Shown here: piece after piece, positions 51,089 to 64,000 of the stretch
Layout: each line of letters starts with the position of its first letter
Numbering within the stretch: position 1 is the first letter of the stretch
Assembly: GCA_034509925.1 (NCBI GenBank)
Contig: CM067529.1
Location: 5,711,001 to 5,775,000 of the forward strand
Origin: Hirudinaria manillensis
Lineage: Eukaryota; Annelida; Clitellata; Hirudinida; Hirudinidae
Reading direction: 5' to 3'
DNA: 64,000 nt
Notes under the pieces: generated by a model
Told to the model about the DNA's origin: nothing
The model's input: the letters and a program-made list of their open reading frames with translations, nothing else
Database searches by the model: none
Position numbers and translations under genes: made by a program

Positions 51089-53690
51089 ATGGCCCATGAA
51101 AATAATAGGTCCTCAGATGGAGAATATTCTGATGAAGAATTGGATTGTGACCAAGATGTTGCTTTGAGATTTTTTGCAATTGAAAAGGTAAAACAATTTA
51201 GGATCAGTCTGTCTTTTTGATAATTAATATACCAGCTAAGCAGTTAATCATCCTAGAATGTAATTTTTTTTGCAGGAAGTTGGTTGCATAATAGGAAGAG
51301 TTAGTATTCCTTTGACAGTGATAATAATTTACAAATGCAATGTTGATAAGATAATTTCTAAAGTCACTCTCAATTCTTTATTCAGAAAGGAGAAAATGTA
51401 AAGGCATTAAGAACTGAGGTAATTATTCAGCAATTAAAATGTAATGCTTTTCTTGAGTCAATTGGACCACCATAGCATTTCCTCCATCTTAGATTCACTC
51501 CTGGCTATTAACAGTATTAATTATGTCTGATTCATGGTTTAAATTGATCATTAAAAATAACTTATTGTTGCTTTATTTAATCTTTTTTTGGATTTTCTAC
51601 CTCACCAAGATTTGACTTAAGTGCTTATTCATCCTTGTTAATATTCGTGGAATGAGTTGCAGTCATTTGTCTGAAATGTTTTCTTCTTGCAGAGCGGTGC
51701 AAGAATTAACATATCCGATGGCTCGAATCTCGAACGTATCGTGACAGTCAGAGGAAGTGCTTCTCAAGTTATCAAAGCCATTCAACTAATCGGTCAAAAG
51801 CTTGAAGAGGTTGGATGAACATTTATGAAAGAAACATTTTGCTATATTGAAGAAGGCGTGCTTGCGTAGACCGAGCTGACAATGGTTTCAGCTATCTTTT
51901 GTTATCAAAGGTTTACTGAGAAAGTTGCAACTATTGTTTACTTTTAATTGTATCTAATTTTTGTCAACATTAAGAAAGATTAATCAAAGAATAATTATCA
52001 TTGGTTTATTTTGGAAACAAATATTAAAACATGTTTTATCATAATTTTAGGATGGACAAACAACTTATTTATCTGAAGAAAGAGATAGCATTTGTTTCAG
52101 ACTGATTGTGCCAAACTCTTACTGTGGTTCTCTCATTGGCAAAAGTGGAGCAAACATCAAAGAACTTAGAGAGGTTCAATGGAGTGATTATTTTATATAC
52201 TTTTATTTTATTTCTTGTTTATAATTTTTAGATTACATGAACATTTAAAATACATATTTATGTGACTTTGAAAAGATTCTACGAGAAATTATCTTTCTTC
52301 TTTATCAAAATGGATTTTTAGGATATTCTTTTTCTGACCTTAATGTCCTTTTAAATAATAGAAGTTGTTTGTATGAAGATGGTTTAATTGTTTTTTTTTC
52401 TGTGAAAATTCATTGCAGAAGACTGGTGCCAAGATCCAGGTGGCCAATGAAATGTTGCCCGACTCCACTGAGAGGGAAGTTGAAGTCTCAGGATCAATAA
52501 ACAGGGTCATGGACTGCATCAAGAAACTCACGAAAATAGCCGTGGAGGTGAACGTTTGGCTCGATTTTATTTTCTTTCTCCGTGACTTTGTATAAGGTGG
52601 GTTGCAGACTAAATCGAGGGCACCTCACATACCTTACAATCCGAATCAAGGGGCGGGTGCAAGCTTCGAGCCCGGTTATCCTGCAGGCAGAAAGAATACC
52701 ATTGAAAGAGGTCCATCCAAATACAATGGGGTATTTCATTGTTTTCTTAATGCTCTTTTTCATTGTTTTCATGTTTTCAAATGCATCAAACACAACTTAT
52801 TCGTATGAAATGAGATTTTATAAATGAAATTGCAACAAGACGACATCGACTATATCGACCTATGAACGTAATTTCAGGGCATGGCACACGGAGATGATTT
52901 TGGAAACACTATTAGAACTCAGGATGGATTCGCAAATAGGATCAAAGGTCGTTAGAAGTTGCTTTGAATGATTACAATCGAATGCAAATGTTATCGACAT
53001 GTTTTGGTGCATTTAGGCAGCGGCCTGACGACGGAGGTTCTGCTAATTCCCAACGAGCTGGTCGGCATCATCATAGGCAAGAACGGAAATAAGATCAACG
53101 AGATCAGGTCTGCAAATAACTGCTCGTTTAAAAAGATTCCTTAACTCGAATTATTCTTAGGAATTAAATATAATAATGTTAAAATAAATAAATACTTCTA
53201 ATTCAATCGAAAGGCAAAACTCAGGAGCTCAAATCAAGATCGTCGAGTCTGAAGATGGCTCGAATAACAGACGATTCATCATCAACGGACCGAGAGGCAA
53301 CGTCCAGTCTGCCATCTATCTCATTCAGAATGCCAAGTCCAAGAGACGACCTCCTTCCAACAGGGCTGGCTTGTAAGAACTTTTAACCTTTTTAAATTAA
53401 TATTTCTTTTTTTGCACGTAGACGTTGGTCTCGTGCTGAAATGACGACGTTTGAAGCACGGCTTACGAGAAGTTCGATTCGAAGGAACTCAATTCATAAT
53501 TCCTTCTTATCCATTTCTTAAGTTTCCATTAGACAGTGAAAAGTAACTATGTCAGATTAGTATAATATTAAAGTATTTAAAAATAGTTAATTAATTAAAT
53601 AGTTAATTAATAAAATTGCTGCAAATAATAAAGAGCATTTTGTCCTATTCCAGCGGTGCAGACGATGCTACGGGCGACGGGAAGTTGTAG
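51089..53690 (+). CDS. PCBP: Poly(rC)-binding protein (hnRNP E family), three KH domains
   Basis: Eleven coding exons: 51089-51187, 51276-51299, 51386-51418, 51693-51809, 52051-52173, 52419-52547, 52608-52730, 52878-52947, 53017-53107, 53214-53372, 53654-53690. They join in frame to 334 aa, the usual PCBP size. KH1 has EVGCIIGRKGENV (GRKG at 40-43) and SGARINISDG. KH2 has CGSLIGKSGANI (GKSG at 121-124) and MLPDSTEREV. KH3, after a Gly/Asn-rich linker, has LVGIIIGKNGNKINEIR (GKNG at 260-263) and SGAQIKI. The order KH1-KH2-linker-KH3 with these signatures is typical of PCBP1-4 and fly mub. These bind C-rich RNA and act in mRNA stability, splicing and translation. KH1 is split by 24-nt and 33-nt exons. 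The shortest intron is 60 nt. The N-terminus is acidic (DGEYSDEELDCDQD). The paralogue cannot be set from the sequence. Confidence 0.95.
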
Positions 53691-55675
53691 TTTGGAGATG
53701 AACTTTTGGAAATGGAACAAATAATTTTCACACATCTCATGTCACTGTTCGTTTTGAAATTGTTTATTTCATTCTCATGACCTTCTTTGCAAGCTATTAA
53801 AGAACAACTTTGTGATCAAAGAAGGAGACCACTGGATGTGACAATTGCTTGACATGTCACTTGTAAATTAATAAACTAATTAATTAATTTAACGTCAGGA
53901 TTTGCCCTTGGCAACATGTGTTCTTAAATTATTAACTTGTTTCTTTGAAATATATTTTTGAGAGCTGGTGATTGGTCTTGCCCTGGTTTTATGTATGTCA
54001 ATCAAGTTTCAATTTCATGGCCTTGTAATGCTACAGTCTGGTTACCATCTGCTGTCAGTGCCGGTCGTCGCTCCGGGCATTTCGTGCAAAATTGTGGGCC
54101 TTTGGAAACCGTAATTTGTTAACGAGTCGTTCGAGACGCGATTCTGTTAGGTCGTCGGTTCACCTAAAGCTTTGATTATTTGCCTTTCCGAACGTTATGA
54201 TTATTTACTTGGTCGATCGGAAAAACTCCTTAGCACGACGCTTTGAACCCAAACTTCTTAAAAGTTAGCTTTTCATTTATTGCCTGTTATTTTTGGTTGT
54301 TGTTGTTTATTCATTTGTGTTCATATGGATGGGCTCCCCTTTCTACCTGGTTCTGTTGATCAGTGTTCTTAATTTTAGTATTGAATATTTGTTTACATTG
54401 CTTTGCCAAAAGGATTTTTCTTAAGGATTACCTAAATTACCAAGAGTTATGCACTTAAGGTTCCTGTTGCAGAAGGCTTCATTTGAAAGTTCTTTGCATC
54501 TCATTTGTCTCATGCACTACTAAGTTGCAAATTACTAAATGTTTACTAATTTATTTCATCCTGAGTAAAATGAACTGCTGTTGAATTTCAAATGGATATA
54601 AAAAAAAATGCATATTAGATGCATTTTGAAAATGTTACAAAACTTTTGTTAGGTTGTTTGAACTAAGTTTTGCAAACCATTTCATCCAAAAGCATACAAA
54701 AATGTCCACAGTTGAAGACCTGGATTAGCATTTTCAAATGTGCAGAAAGCAATTTTAACTTCAGCTTTATTTGCTTTGCTTATATATTTCTGTTCAAGCC
54801 AAGGGGCATGCAATTGCAGAGCAAATATGAAACACCAATAAACGATAAAAGCCTTCCAAATAAACATTAATCAGAAATTTGCAGAGGTGGAGGCATCCAT
54901 TTCAGCTTCAAAAGCAACTAGTTATCAGGTGAACGTCTACCAAATAGTTTTAAAATGCAAACAATTTTTGAAGAAAGTACTTAGTGAAACATGCTTGGGG
55001 ACTCAATTATGTAATTTAATTAAAACCTTTTGGCCATTGAGAATTGATTTTAATTCGTAATCAGGATTTAAGGTGAATTCTCAATCAAACAGCCTCCCCA
55101 AATAATGATATCCAAAACTTTGCTAAAACCTGCAATTAGAATTTTTACAAATTTTTCAACATTCCAAATGAAGCTGGACTGAATTCCATGGAAAAAATTT
55201 AAAAAAAAACAGCTTTTGTGTGGCCCTCTGAGTGATTTGCAGTTGGTTTTGTGTATTGGTATAAATTAAAACTCAACTTTATTGTATTCCATTTGGAATC
55301 TCTGTTTTTTTAAGCCCCAGTTTATGCCATTTAGTCTGAATGTCTCCTTCGATTAATGTTGTCACTTCACAAAAATAATGCAACAAAACAATTTTAAGCC
55401 ATATTCATAATTGTGAAAAAATGTCATTAAGCAGTAAAGAAGAATAATGAAATACTATTTTGCAGAAAAAGAAATTAAATGCAATGAATATATAAACAAT
55501 CTTCCCACAACTAAGATGCAGCTAATTCCTTGCTGACACTTGAACTGAAACAATACAGATTTTACTACACAATTGACAAGATAAGGTCAAGATTAAATTT
55601 ACACATATTAAGACCTGATTTAAACCAGAATAAAATGTTGATCACGCATGATCGACTACATATATAATTCATTCC
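53691..55675. other. PCBP 3' UTR and gap to the convergent zinc-finger gene
   Basis: No gene is recognised. The left part is the PCBP 3' UTR, and the right end is the 3' UTR of the zinc-finger gene. Short frames at about 54.7-54.9 kb occur on both strands and look like chance. Confidence 0.5.
53870..53875 (+). terminator. Candidate polyadenylation signal of PCBP
   Basis: AATAAA 180 nt after the PCBP stop codon. It is the first plausible signal in the 3' UTR; later ones are possible. Confidence 0.4.
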
Positions 55676-58020
<2,345 letters not shown>

Positions 58021-59930
58021 AATATTAGGATTATTGCTTCGTTAACAATTACATACTAATCGTGCCAAAAAAAAGCTTAATAAATTTTAACGTTTTGAGT
58101 TATAAAATTACGTTAAACCTCAACAAGGTAACTCAATAGCCTATTATCTTATTTGTGATCTCTTCCAGATCTACCATGATAAATAGTGGACAGAAAGTTA
58201 AATAATTCATTTTCGCAATTAATAAGTCAATTACTTTAATTTTAATTTAAAATGTAAAATAACCAGATATTTTGATGAGAAAGTCTCAAAGGTAATGAAG
58301 AGGGGAGACTGAGGCTGAATATTCCATTGTTAATTTCTATTGTGTGAAATAAAAGCAGGTCATTTCAGCGCAGGGTTGCATAAAAAGATCATTTTGTAAC
58401 ACGGCCAAAATAGTGAAAGCTTTTTTGTAATATAACTAAAATGTCGTAGATCTCAAGACCAAAACCGGTGTTTTGTAAAGACTTTAAAGTAAAGTAGTCA
58501 AATTGAAGACCGATAGGCAAAATATCACATCATTTTATATAGAATCCCGTTTGTATTGTAAAGATTAGGATTGTCTTCCCGTCTTCAACAAAAACCAAAT
58601 GCTCCTAACTATTGGTCCACGTACATTGGCTCAACATTGTCCGTGGATATATTTACATATTGGAATTCATATGGGGTCAGACACATTTTGACACATTTTA
58701 TGTTTTAAATCTTATAAAATTTAAATTAAAATCCTTCAATAATATTCGCTATATTGGGCTATATAAGTTATATTCCTCCCTTACAGTTTATAAAAGATCC
58801 AAATTTGTATGCACTGGCAACGGGTAAAGACATATTACGTCTTTCTATTGAATGTTTACATTTCCCTCGGGGCCCAGCCTCCCGCCAAAGTGTAGATCAA
58901 CCAATGAGCGGACATATAACGAAACAAATACATTTCCGATAATCTTATTTCTCCACTAGTGAAGATACCAAAAATATTTTGTAGGCAAATAAAGTTGCAA
59001 GTAAAAAGCATGTTGATTGTACTTAAGCAGTGCATCGCGTTTCACTTCATATATGAACAACATTATAGCTCATAAGAAATAGCATATTGTCATAACCACT
59101 TTCCCTTCGTTCTATAATACTGAAAGATTTTTTTAAATTAAAATTTTAAATGTGTAATCTTCCTGTTATAAAGAATAAATATATACAAGAATATAAGAAT
59201 TTGCCCACATTACCGCGATTAAGGGTATTTGAGTCTTAAAACTAATCATTTAAGCTTTGTTAAATTAATTGTAAAAATGAAACCTTTCCCGAAATTTTTA
59301 ATGAGATATTTATTAATATAGATTTATAATCTTCCACGTGAGTTTATTTACTTGTGCTAATACAGGGCCCAAGTGGTAGAGGTAACCAGCAACAGGAAAG
59401 TAACTGGAGGTTAAGAGGTAGTTTTGAGTTATTTTCTGATCTTGAAATCATTTGATTCGAGTTTGCGAGCACACGTTTTTTTGTTGTTTTAATCTCGTGC
59501 TTTTAGATTGTTAAGTCAGTGATATGGGTTCTTGGATGGCATTGTGTTAACTGATAACGAAGGCACAATCTCATTATAAACAAAAAGAATGTTTTTAATC
59601 TGATAATTCGGAACTTTCGTTTGGGTTCATTTGGTAATCTGACTAAATTGAGTGGATCAGTTTGAAGTTTGTTATTGGCATTTTATTATTTAATAGCTCA
59701 AAAAAACGATGTAAAATTATTTCGAGTTTTGGATGTAATAACTTTTTGGTCAGCGCCTTCTTAAAGGACCCACTCCTGCATTTGTTAATTTACATTAATA
59801 TTAATGCTCAAGGTCATGTTTTGACAACTACAATAAATGTCTCGGCAATGCTATGTCACTGTTATAAAATATTGGTGTTTAATAAGTATTTATCGTATAT
59901 TGACAATAGGCTTAATCACAAAAAGGAATA
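58021..59930. promoter_or_regulatory. Divergent promoter region of the zinc-finger gene and aralar
   Basis: A 1.9-kb AT-rich gap between two divergent start codons, with no recognised gene. A GC-richer patch at 59360-59420 could be part of an untranslated aralar exon, because AAGAG|GTAGTT there resembles a donor, but this is weak. Confidence 0.4.
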
Positions 59931-62900
59931 ATGTCACAACCGGCTATGGAAGAGACTTCAACTGTTCTGGGAGTCCAAGTGCCCGCTTTAGTCAGTAATT
60001 GGTGGTCACCTTCGAAGTCGGAGAAGTCATCTGAAAATGTAATCTTTTTAGAAATTTTTATCCAGGATATCAGACCATTTTTAAAATAAATTCATTTTTT
60101 AAATATGAGCTCAATAAATATTAGAAATAAAATGATTGAAATATTGCATTAGTTATTTAATTAATTAATTAATTATTTTAGACCTAATTTTATAAGAAGC
60201 ATCCAGTAATTAGGTTCCTTAAGTAAATTCAGTCGTTATTTTGTCAACTTTTGAAACAACTCAAGAATTATTTCAATGATTGGATATAAAATTTGAGTCC
60301 TTTATTTTATAAATTTCTAAGATATAATTTTCTTACAGGATATGCATATACATTTTGATGTGCTTTAAATGAGTAATTTTGAATTTATTTTTTTAAAAGT
60401 ATTTTGTGAGAAGAGCTGATCCTGATAAATTAAGAGAAGTCTTTGATAAGGTTTGTTGAATTCTGTTGTGTCCATAGACAGAAGCTTGTATCTACTAGTG
60501 ACTATTAAACTTTTAGTATGCCTCAGTAATAAAAGCTGGGGAGAAGTTCATGACCCCAAAAGACTTCATATGTGGATTTCTTGGAATTGTTCCTGCCACC
60601 GGTGACCACAATGAGGACACTGTCAACCTGTTGGCTAATGTCGTGGACACAACAAATGATGGGTAAGGATTCTTACAATCAATACTAGGATTCTAATAAT
60701 TGTTTTGGAGATTGAGACCTTTTTTGCCAACAACACTTTTATCATTAATGTTGATTTATTTCAGACTCATTTCTTTTCTTGAATTTCAAGCATTTGAGGG
60801 ATGCTTGTGTCTTCCTGATTCTTTATTTGCTGTAGCTTTTAAAATCTTTGACAAGAACAGCAACGGATATGTCAACTATGGTGAGATTGGAGCTGTGTAA
60901 TTCATGTTTTGTGATATGGTGTTCAGTTTCACATGACCTTTGCCTTCAATTCAGACGAATTTGAGGATGTCCTCAAAAGAACCGAGTTGCACAAAAGAAT
61001 TCCTTTCAATTTCAATTCAAATTTCATTCTTCTTCATTTTGGCAAAAATAAAGATAAACACGTCAATTATCTGGAATTCACAAAACTGTTGCACGTGAGT
61101 TTTAAAGATCTGACTGTTGAATAACTTTATCTCGAAAGACCGAAATCATTGTTTGAGCCAAATAATAACTGATTGATCAATAATTCAGGATTTTCATGAA
61201 GAACATGCTCTTCAAGCATTTTTGAAATTTGATGCACAAAAGGAAGGTTTTATAGAGGCCAAACAGTTTAAAGACATCATGATGTCACTCAAAAGTCACC
61301 TTCTCACAGATCTTACCAGAGATAATTTGACTCAGGTATATTTTTATTAATTTACTCTGCACTAAGAATTTATAGGCAAAATGCTTGGTTGGGAGACAAC
61401 AATGGCTTTAATTAGACTACATATTTGCAATCTATTGTTACTGACATGGTTTCTGATTTCATCTCTGAACTATCTACCTGTCTCTGTTGAATTAATGACT
61501 TTAACCTTCATTGACATTTTATCAGCTCAATGTCCTTGACACATTTTCACGACATTCGTTGTGAATTTTCCAGGTTCAATTAATTGACCTATGAATGTTG
61601 AATTAATGACTTTATATATATATATATACATATATTTGAGATACTTGGTGATTCAGAGTCACCATTTAACAAACATGTCTTTTAAGAAGCCCTAAAAATG
61701 TACTAAACATATAATCTATTATATTAAAACTGTTCCTGTGTTTATGTGACAGGCAAATACAAAAGTCAGGTAATGTTTTTGACAATGTTTTGCAGATTGT
61801 GTCGGGCGGGAACAGGTCGTTTGTTAAAAATGTTTCGTATGCATACTTCACCTCGTTCATATCTTTGCTCAACAACATGGAACTTGTGAAGCAGATTTAC
61901 GTATCTGCTGCAAGGAATGACTTTGAGAAAGAAATAACCAAAGGTTTGAATGTCTTGGTCCATTTTTTTCTGTTGCTTATTTATTTAAATTGACATTAAT
62001 ATGCTTTAACAACAATTTGAAAACTGGCTAAGCTTGCTGAAAGATTCAATATTAATAATAAGAGTAATCAAGATTGTTATTAAAATATCTTATTTCATGA
62101 TTGAACTATAATGAATTACTTCTTGCATATTAAGCATTGCACTGGATTTATTGCAGAGGAAATGTTGCACGAAGCACAAAAATGCACTCAAATCACTCCC
62201 ATGGAGGTGGACATTTTGTTTCAATTGGCATCAATCAGAAACAAAACTGGGTTTGTTGCCTTTGTAATACCTGATTTCCATATTTGAATATTAATTAATC
62301 ATTATAAATTAATTATTCGCAGAAAAATATCTTACGAAGACATTCGACAATTGGCTCCATTAGACGAGGAGATCCTTCCCTTCCACATCCAGGATCAAGC
62401 CATTCATGTGAGATTATTTTGGGAATGTTTTATCACTTTTTCATTGAACTTTATCAAAAGCAAGAACTTGCAAGAAGCAAGTTTTTTTTTGTGTAGATTG
62501 AGTTGGAAGTTCATTTAAAATCTCAAGTGCTTATGTTGCGATAAAAGTTTATAATGCTTTGAAAAGGGAATTTGTTTCTGAGTATGTGATCTTTGAGCAT
62601 TAAGGTCGTTGGATCATTAATCAATCAAGGACATCATAAACAGGGTTTTTTTTCCATTAAGATGACAGATTACTTAATTTTACTTTGGTTCTGGAATTTG
62701 TAGGAAGCTCTGGTGAAAGATCGTGGAGTGTTGATTCAGATGTTAGAAAGTGCTTACAGATTTGCACTCGGCTCAGTTGCAGGAGGTAAGTAAACCTGGC
62801 AACACTGGAATCTTAGTATGTTTAGGTACAAATTCCAACTGATAATATAATGCATTGTGATTGGCCTTCAGCCACCGGTGCCACGGCAGTTTATCCGATC

Positions 62901-64000
62901 GACTTGGTAAAGACGCGTCTTCAAAACCAGAGGTCCTCGTCTTACATGGGCGAGAGACTTTATCTCAACAGCTTTGACTGCTTCAGAAAGGTTTTCCGTT
63001 TCGAGGGATTCTTTGGCCTTTACAGGGGCCTCCTGCCGCAAGTTGTGGGCGTAGCACCGGAGAAGGCCATCAAGCTAACGGTGAGGATGTTGTTCTTGAA
63101 ATCATCATTTAAGATTTCGTCTCTATCCGGTCAATTACTTTTCAGGTCAACGATTTTGTCAGAGATAAAGTTGGCACCCCTGATGGTAAAATTCCACTTT
63201 GGGGTGAAATCCTTGCTGGTGGATGTGTTAGTATTTGGAGTTTTAACATTAATTCAGTTATCTCAACTCAACTAACTTGCTCTTGAACTTAATAGTTTGA
63301 GGATCCATAGGATATTTCAATATTAAGTATTATAATAATAGGATCCATAGGATATTTCAATGTTAAGTATTATAATATCTAATGCATTAAAATGAGGGAT
63401 TCATATTTTACAAATAGTTAAACAAGAGTCTGCTGAAAGATTATTAAATATTTTAATTCTTAAATCATGCAATTTTTATTATCTACAGATTGAAAATAAA
63501 ATAATGAAGTCCCACTAATTCTTATATTCCAGCTATATTGTATTAATACACATTATATGTGTTATTATGTATTATATGTTGTTATATTTGTATGTATGTA
63601 TTATTATATGAGTGTCTTTGTTAAAGGCTGGAGGATGTCAGGTGATCTTCACAAATCCCCTCGAAATTGTCAAGATTCGTCTCCAGGTGGCAGGTGAAAT
63701 TGCCACACAGAAGAGACTAGGAGCCATGGATGTTGTCAAAGAATTAGGATTTAGAGGTGTCTACAAGGTGATTAGTGTATATCGAACATGATGCAAGTAC
63801 AAACCGAACACACTAAATGCGATGAAGATATAATTAAAATTGACTTTATTATATATTAATGAGGTAATTATTCAATGATAGGGTGCACCTGCTTGTCTGC
63901 TCAGGGATATTCCTTTCTCTGCCATTTTCTTTCCCCTTTATGCTCATTTGAAAAGCTGGACTTCAAACAAAGATGGCTACAACAACATACCGTCGTTATT
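59931..64000 (+). CDS. SLC25A12/13: Mitochondrial aspartate/glutamate carrier (aralar/citrin), 5' part
   Basis: Fourteen exons in frame: 59931-60038, 60400-60450, 60517-60662, 60765-60880, 60955-61094, 61189-61335, 61796-61943, 62157-62250, 62323-62407, 62704-62785, 62872-63080, 63146-63226, 63627-63767, 63882-64000 (runs off the edge). They give 555 codons of an expected 670-680. The protein exchanges matrix aspartate for cytosolic glutamate plus a proton in the malate-aspartate shuttle. The N-terminal half carries EF-hands: D97-E108 (DTTNDGLISFLE) and D131-E142 ([12 protein letters not shown]) have complete calcium ligands. The C-terminal half is the carrier fold: [10 protein letters not shown] (381) and [10 protein letters not shown] (480) are the Px[DE]xx[KR] signatures of repeats 1 and 2. 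Repeat 3 lies beyond the window. The first 36 residues are longer than and unlike vertebrate forms. Exon 1 assignment is the least certain. Confidence 0.95.
63299..63378. repeat. 40-bp tandem duplication in an aralar intron
   Basis: AGGATCCATAGGATATTTCA plus about 20 following bases occurs at about 63299-63339 and again at 63340-63378, with one substitution and a small end difference. Confidence 0.92.

Overview
This is animal nuclear DNA. It is strongly AT-rich, carries many simple repeats, and its genes are split by mostly short introns. The gene at 30.5-32.0 kb encodes an Antennapedia-class homeodomain followed by the KLTGP motif. That motif is diagnostic of Lox5, so the source is most likely a lophotrochozoan (spiralian) invertebrate. 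The phylum cannot be set from this window.

The left half is part of a Hox cluster, with everything on the minus strand. From left to right it holds: (1) a long 5' exon of a gene that runs off the left edge (1-981), which by position is Hox4 or a more anterior Hox gene; (2) a hairpin at about 19.6 kb that reads as mir-10, the microRNA normally found between Hox4 and Hox5; (3) a two-exon Hox5/Scr gene (27.0-29.5 kb); (4) a two-exon Lox5 gene (30.5-32.0 kb). Hox5 and Lox5 are only about 1 kb apart. The 18 kb between the left exon and mir-10 is non-coding. It is full of microsatellites and holds several clusters of candidate transcription-factor sites.

To the right of Lox5 is about 14 kb of AT-rich DNA with no recognisable gene. 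Then come four unrelated genes: mitochondrial aspartyl-tRNA synthetase DARS2 (minus, 17 exons, 46.2-49.7 kb), a three-KH-domain poly(C)-binding protein (plus, 11 coding exons, 51.1-53.7 kb), an eight-finger C2H2 zinc-finger protein (minus, 8 coding exons, 55.7-58.0 kb), and the 5' part of the calcium-regulated mitochondrial aspartate/glutamate carrier (aralar/citrin, SLC25A12/13 type; plus, 14 exons before the right edge). No Antp, Lox4 or Post gene follows Lox5 here, so the Hox cluster seems to end or be interrupted at this point.

The exon models were built by hand from reading frames, GT-AG (once GC-AG) splice sites, matching intron phases and family alignment recalled from general knowledge. 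Every model closes in frame: DARS2 653 aa, PCBP 334 aa, Hox5 770 aa, Lox5 469 aa, zinc finger 512 aa. No tRNA, rRNA or CRISPR array was recognised, and no transposon was identified with confidence.
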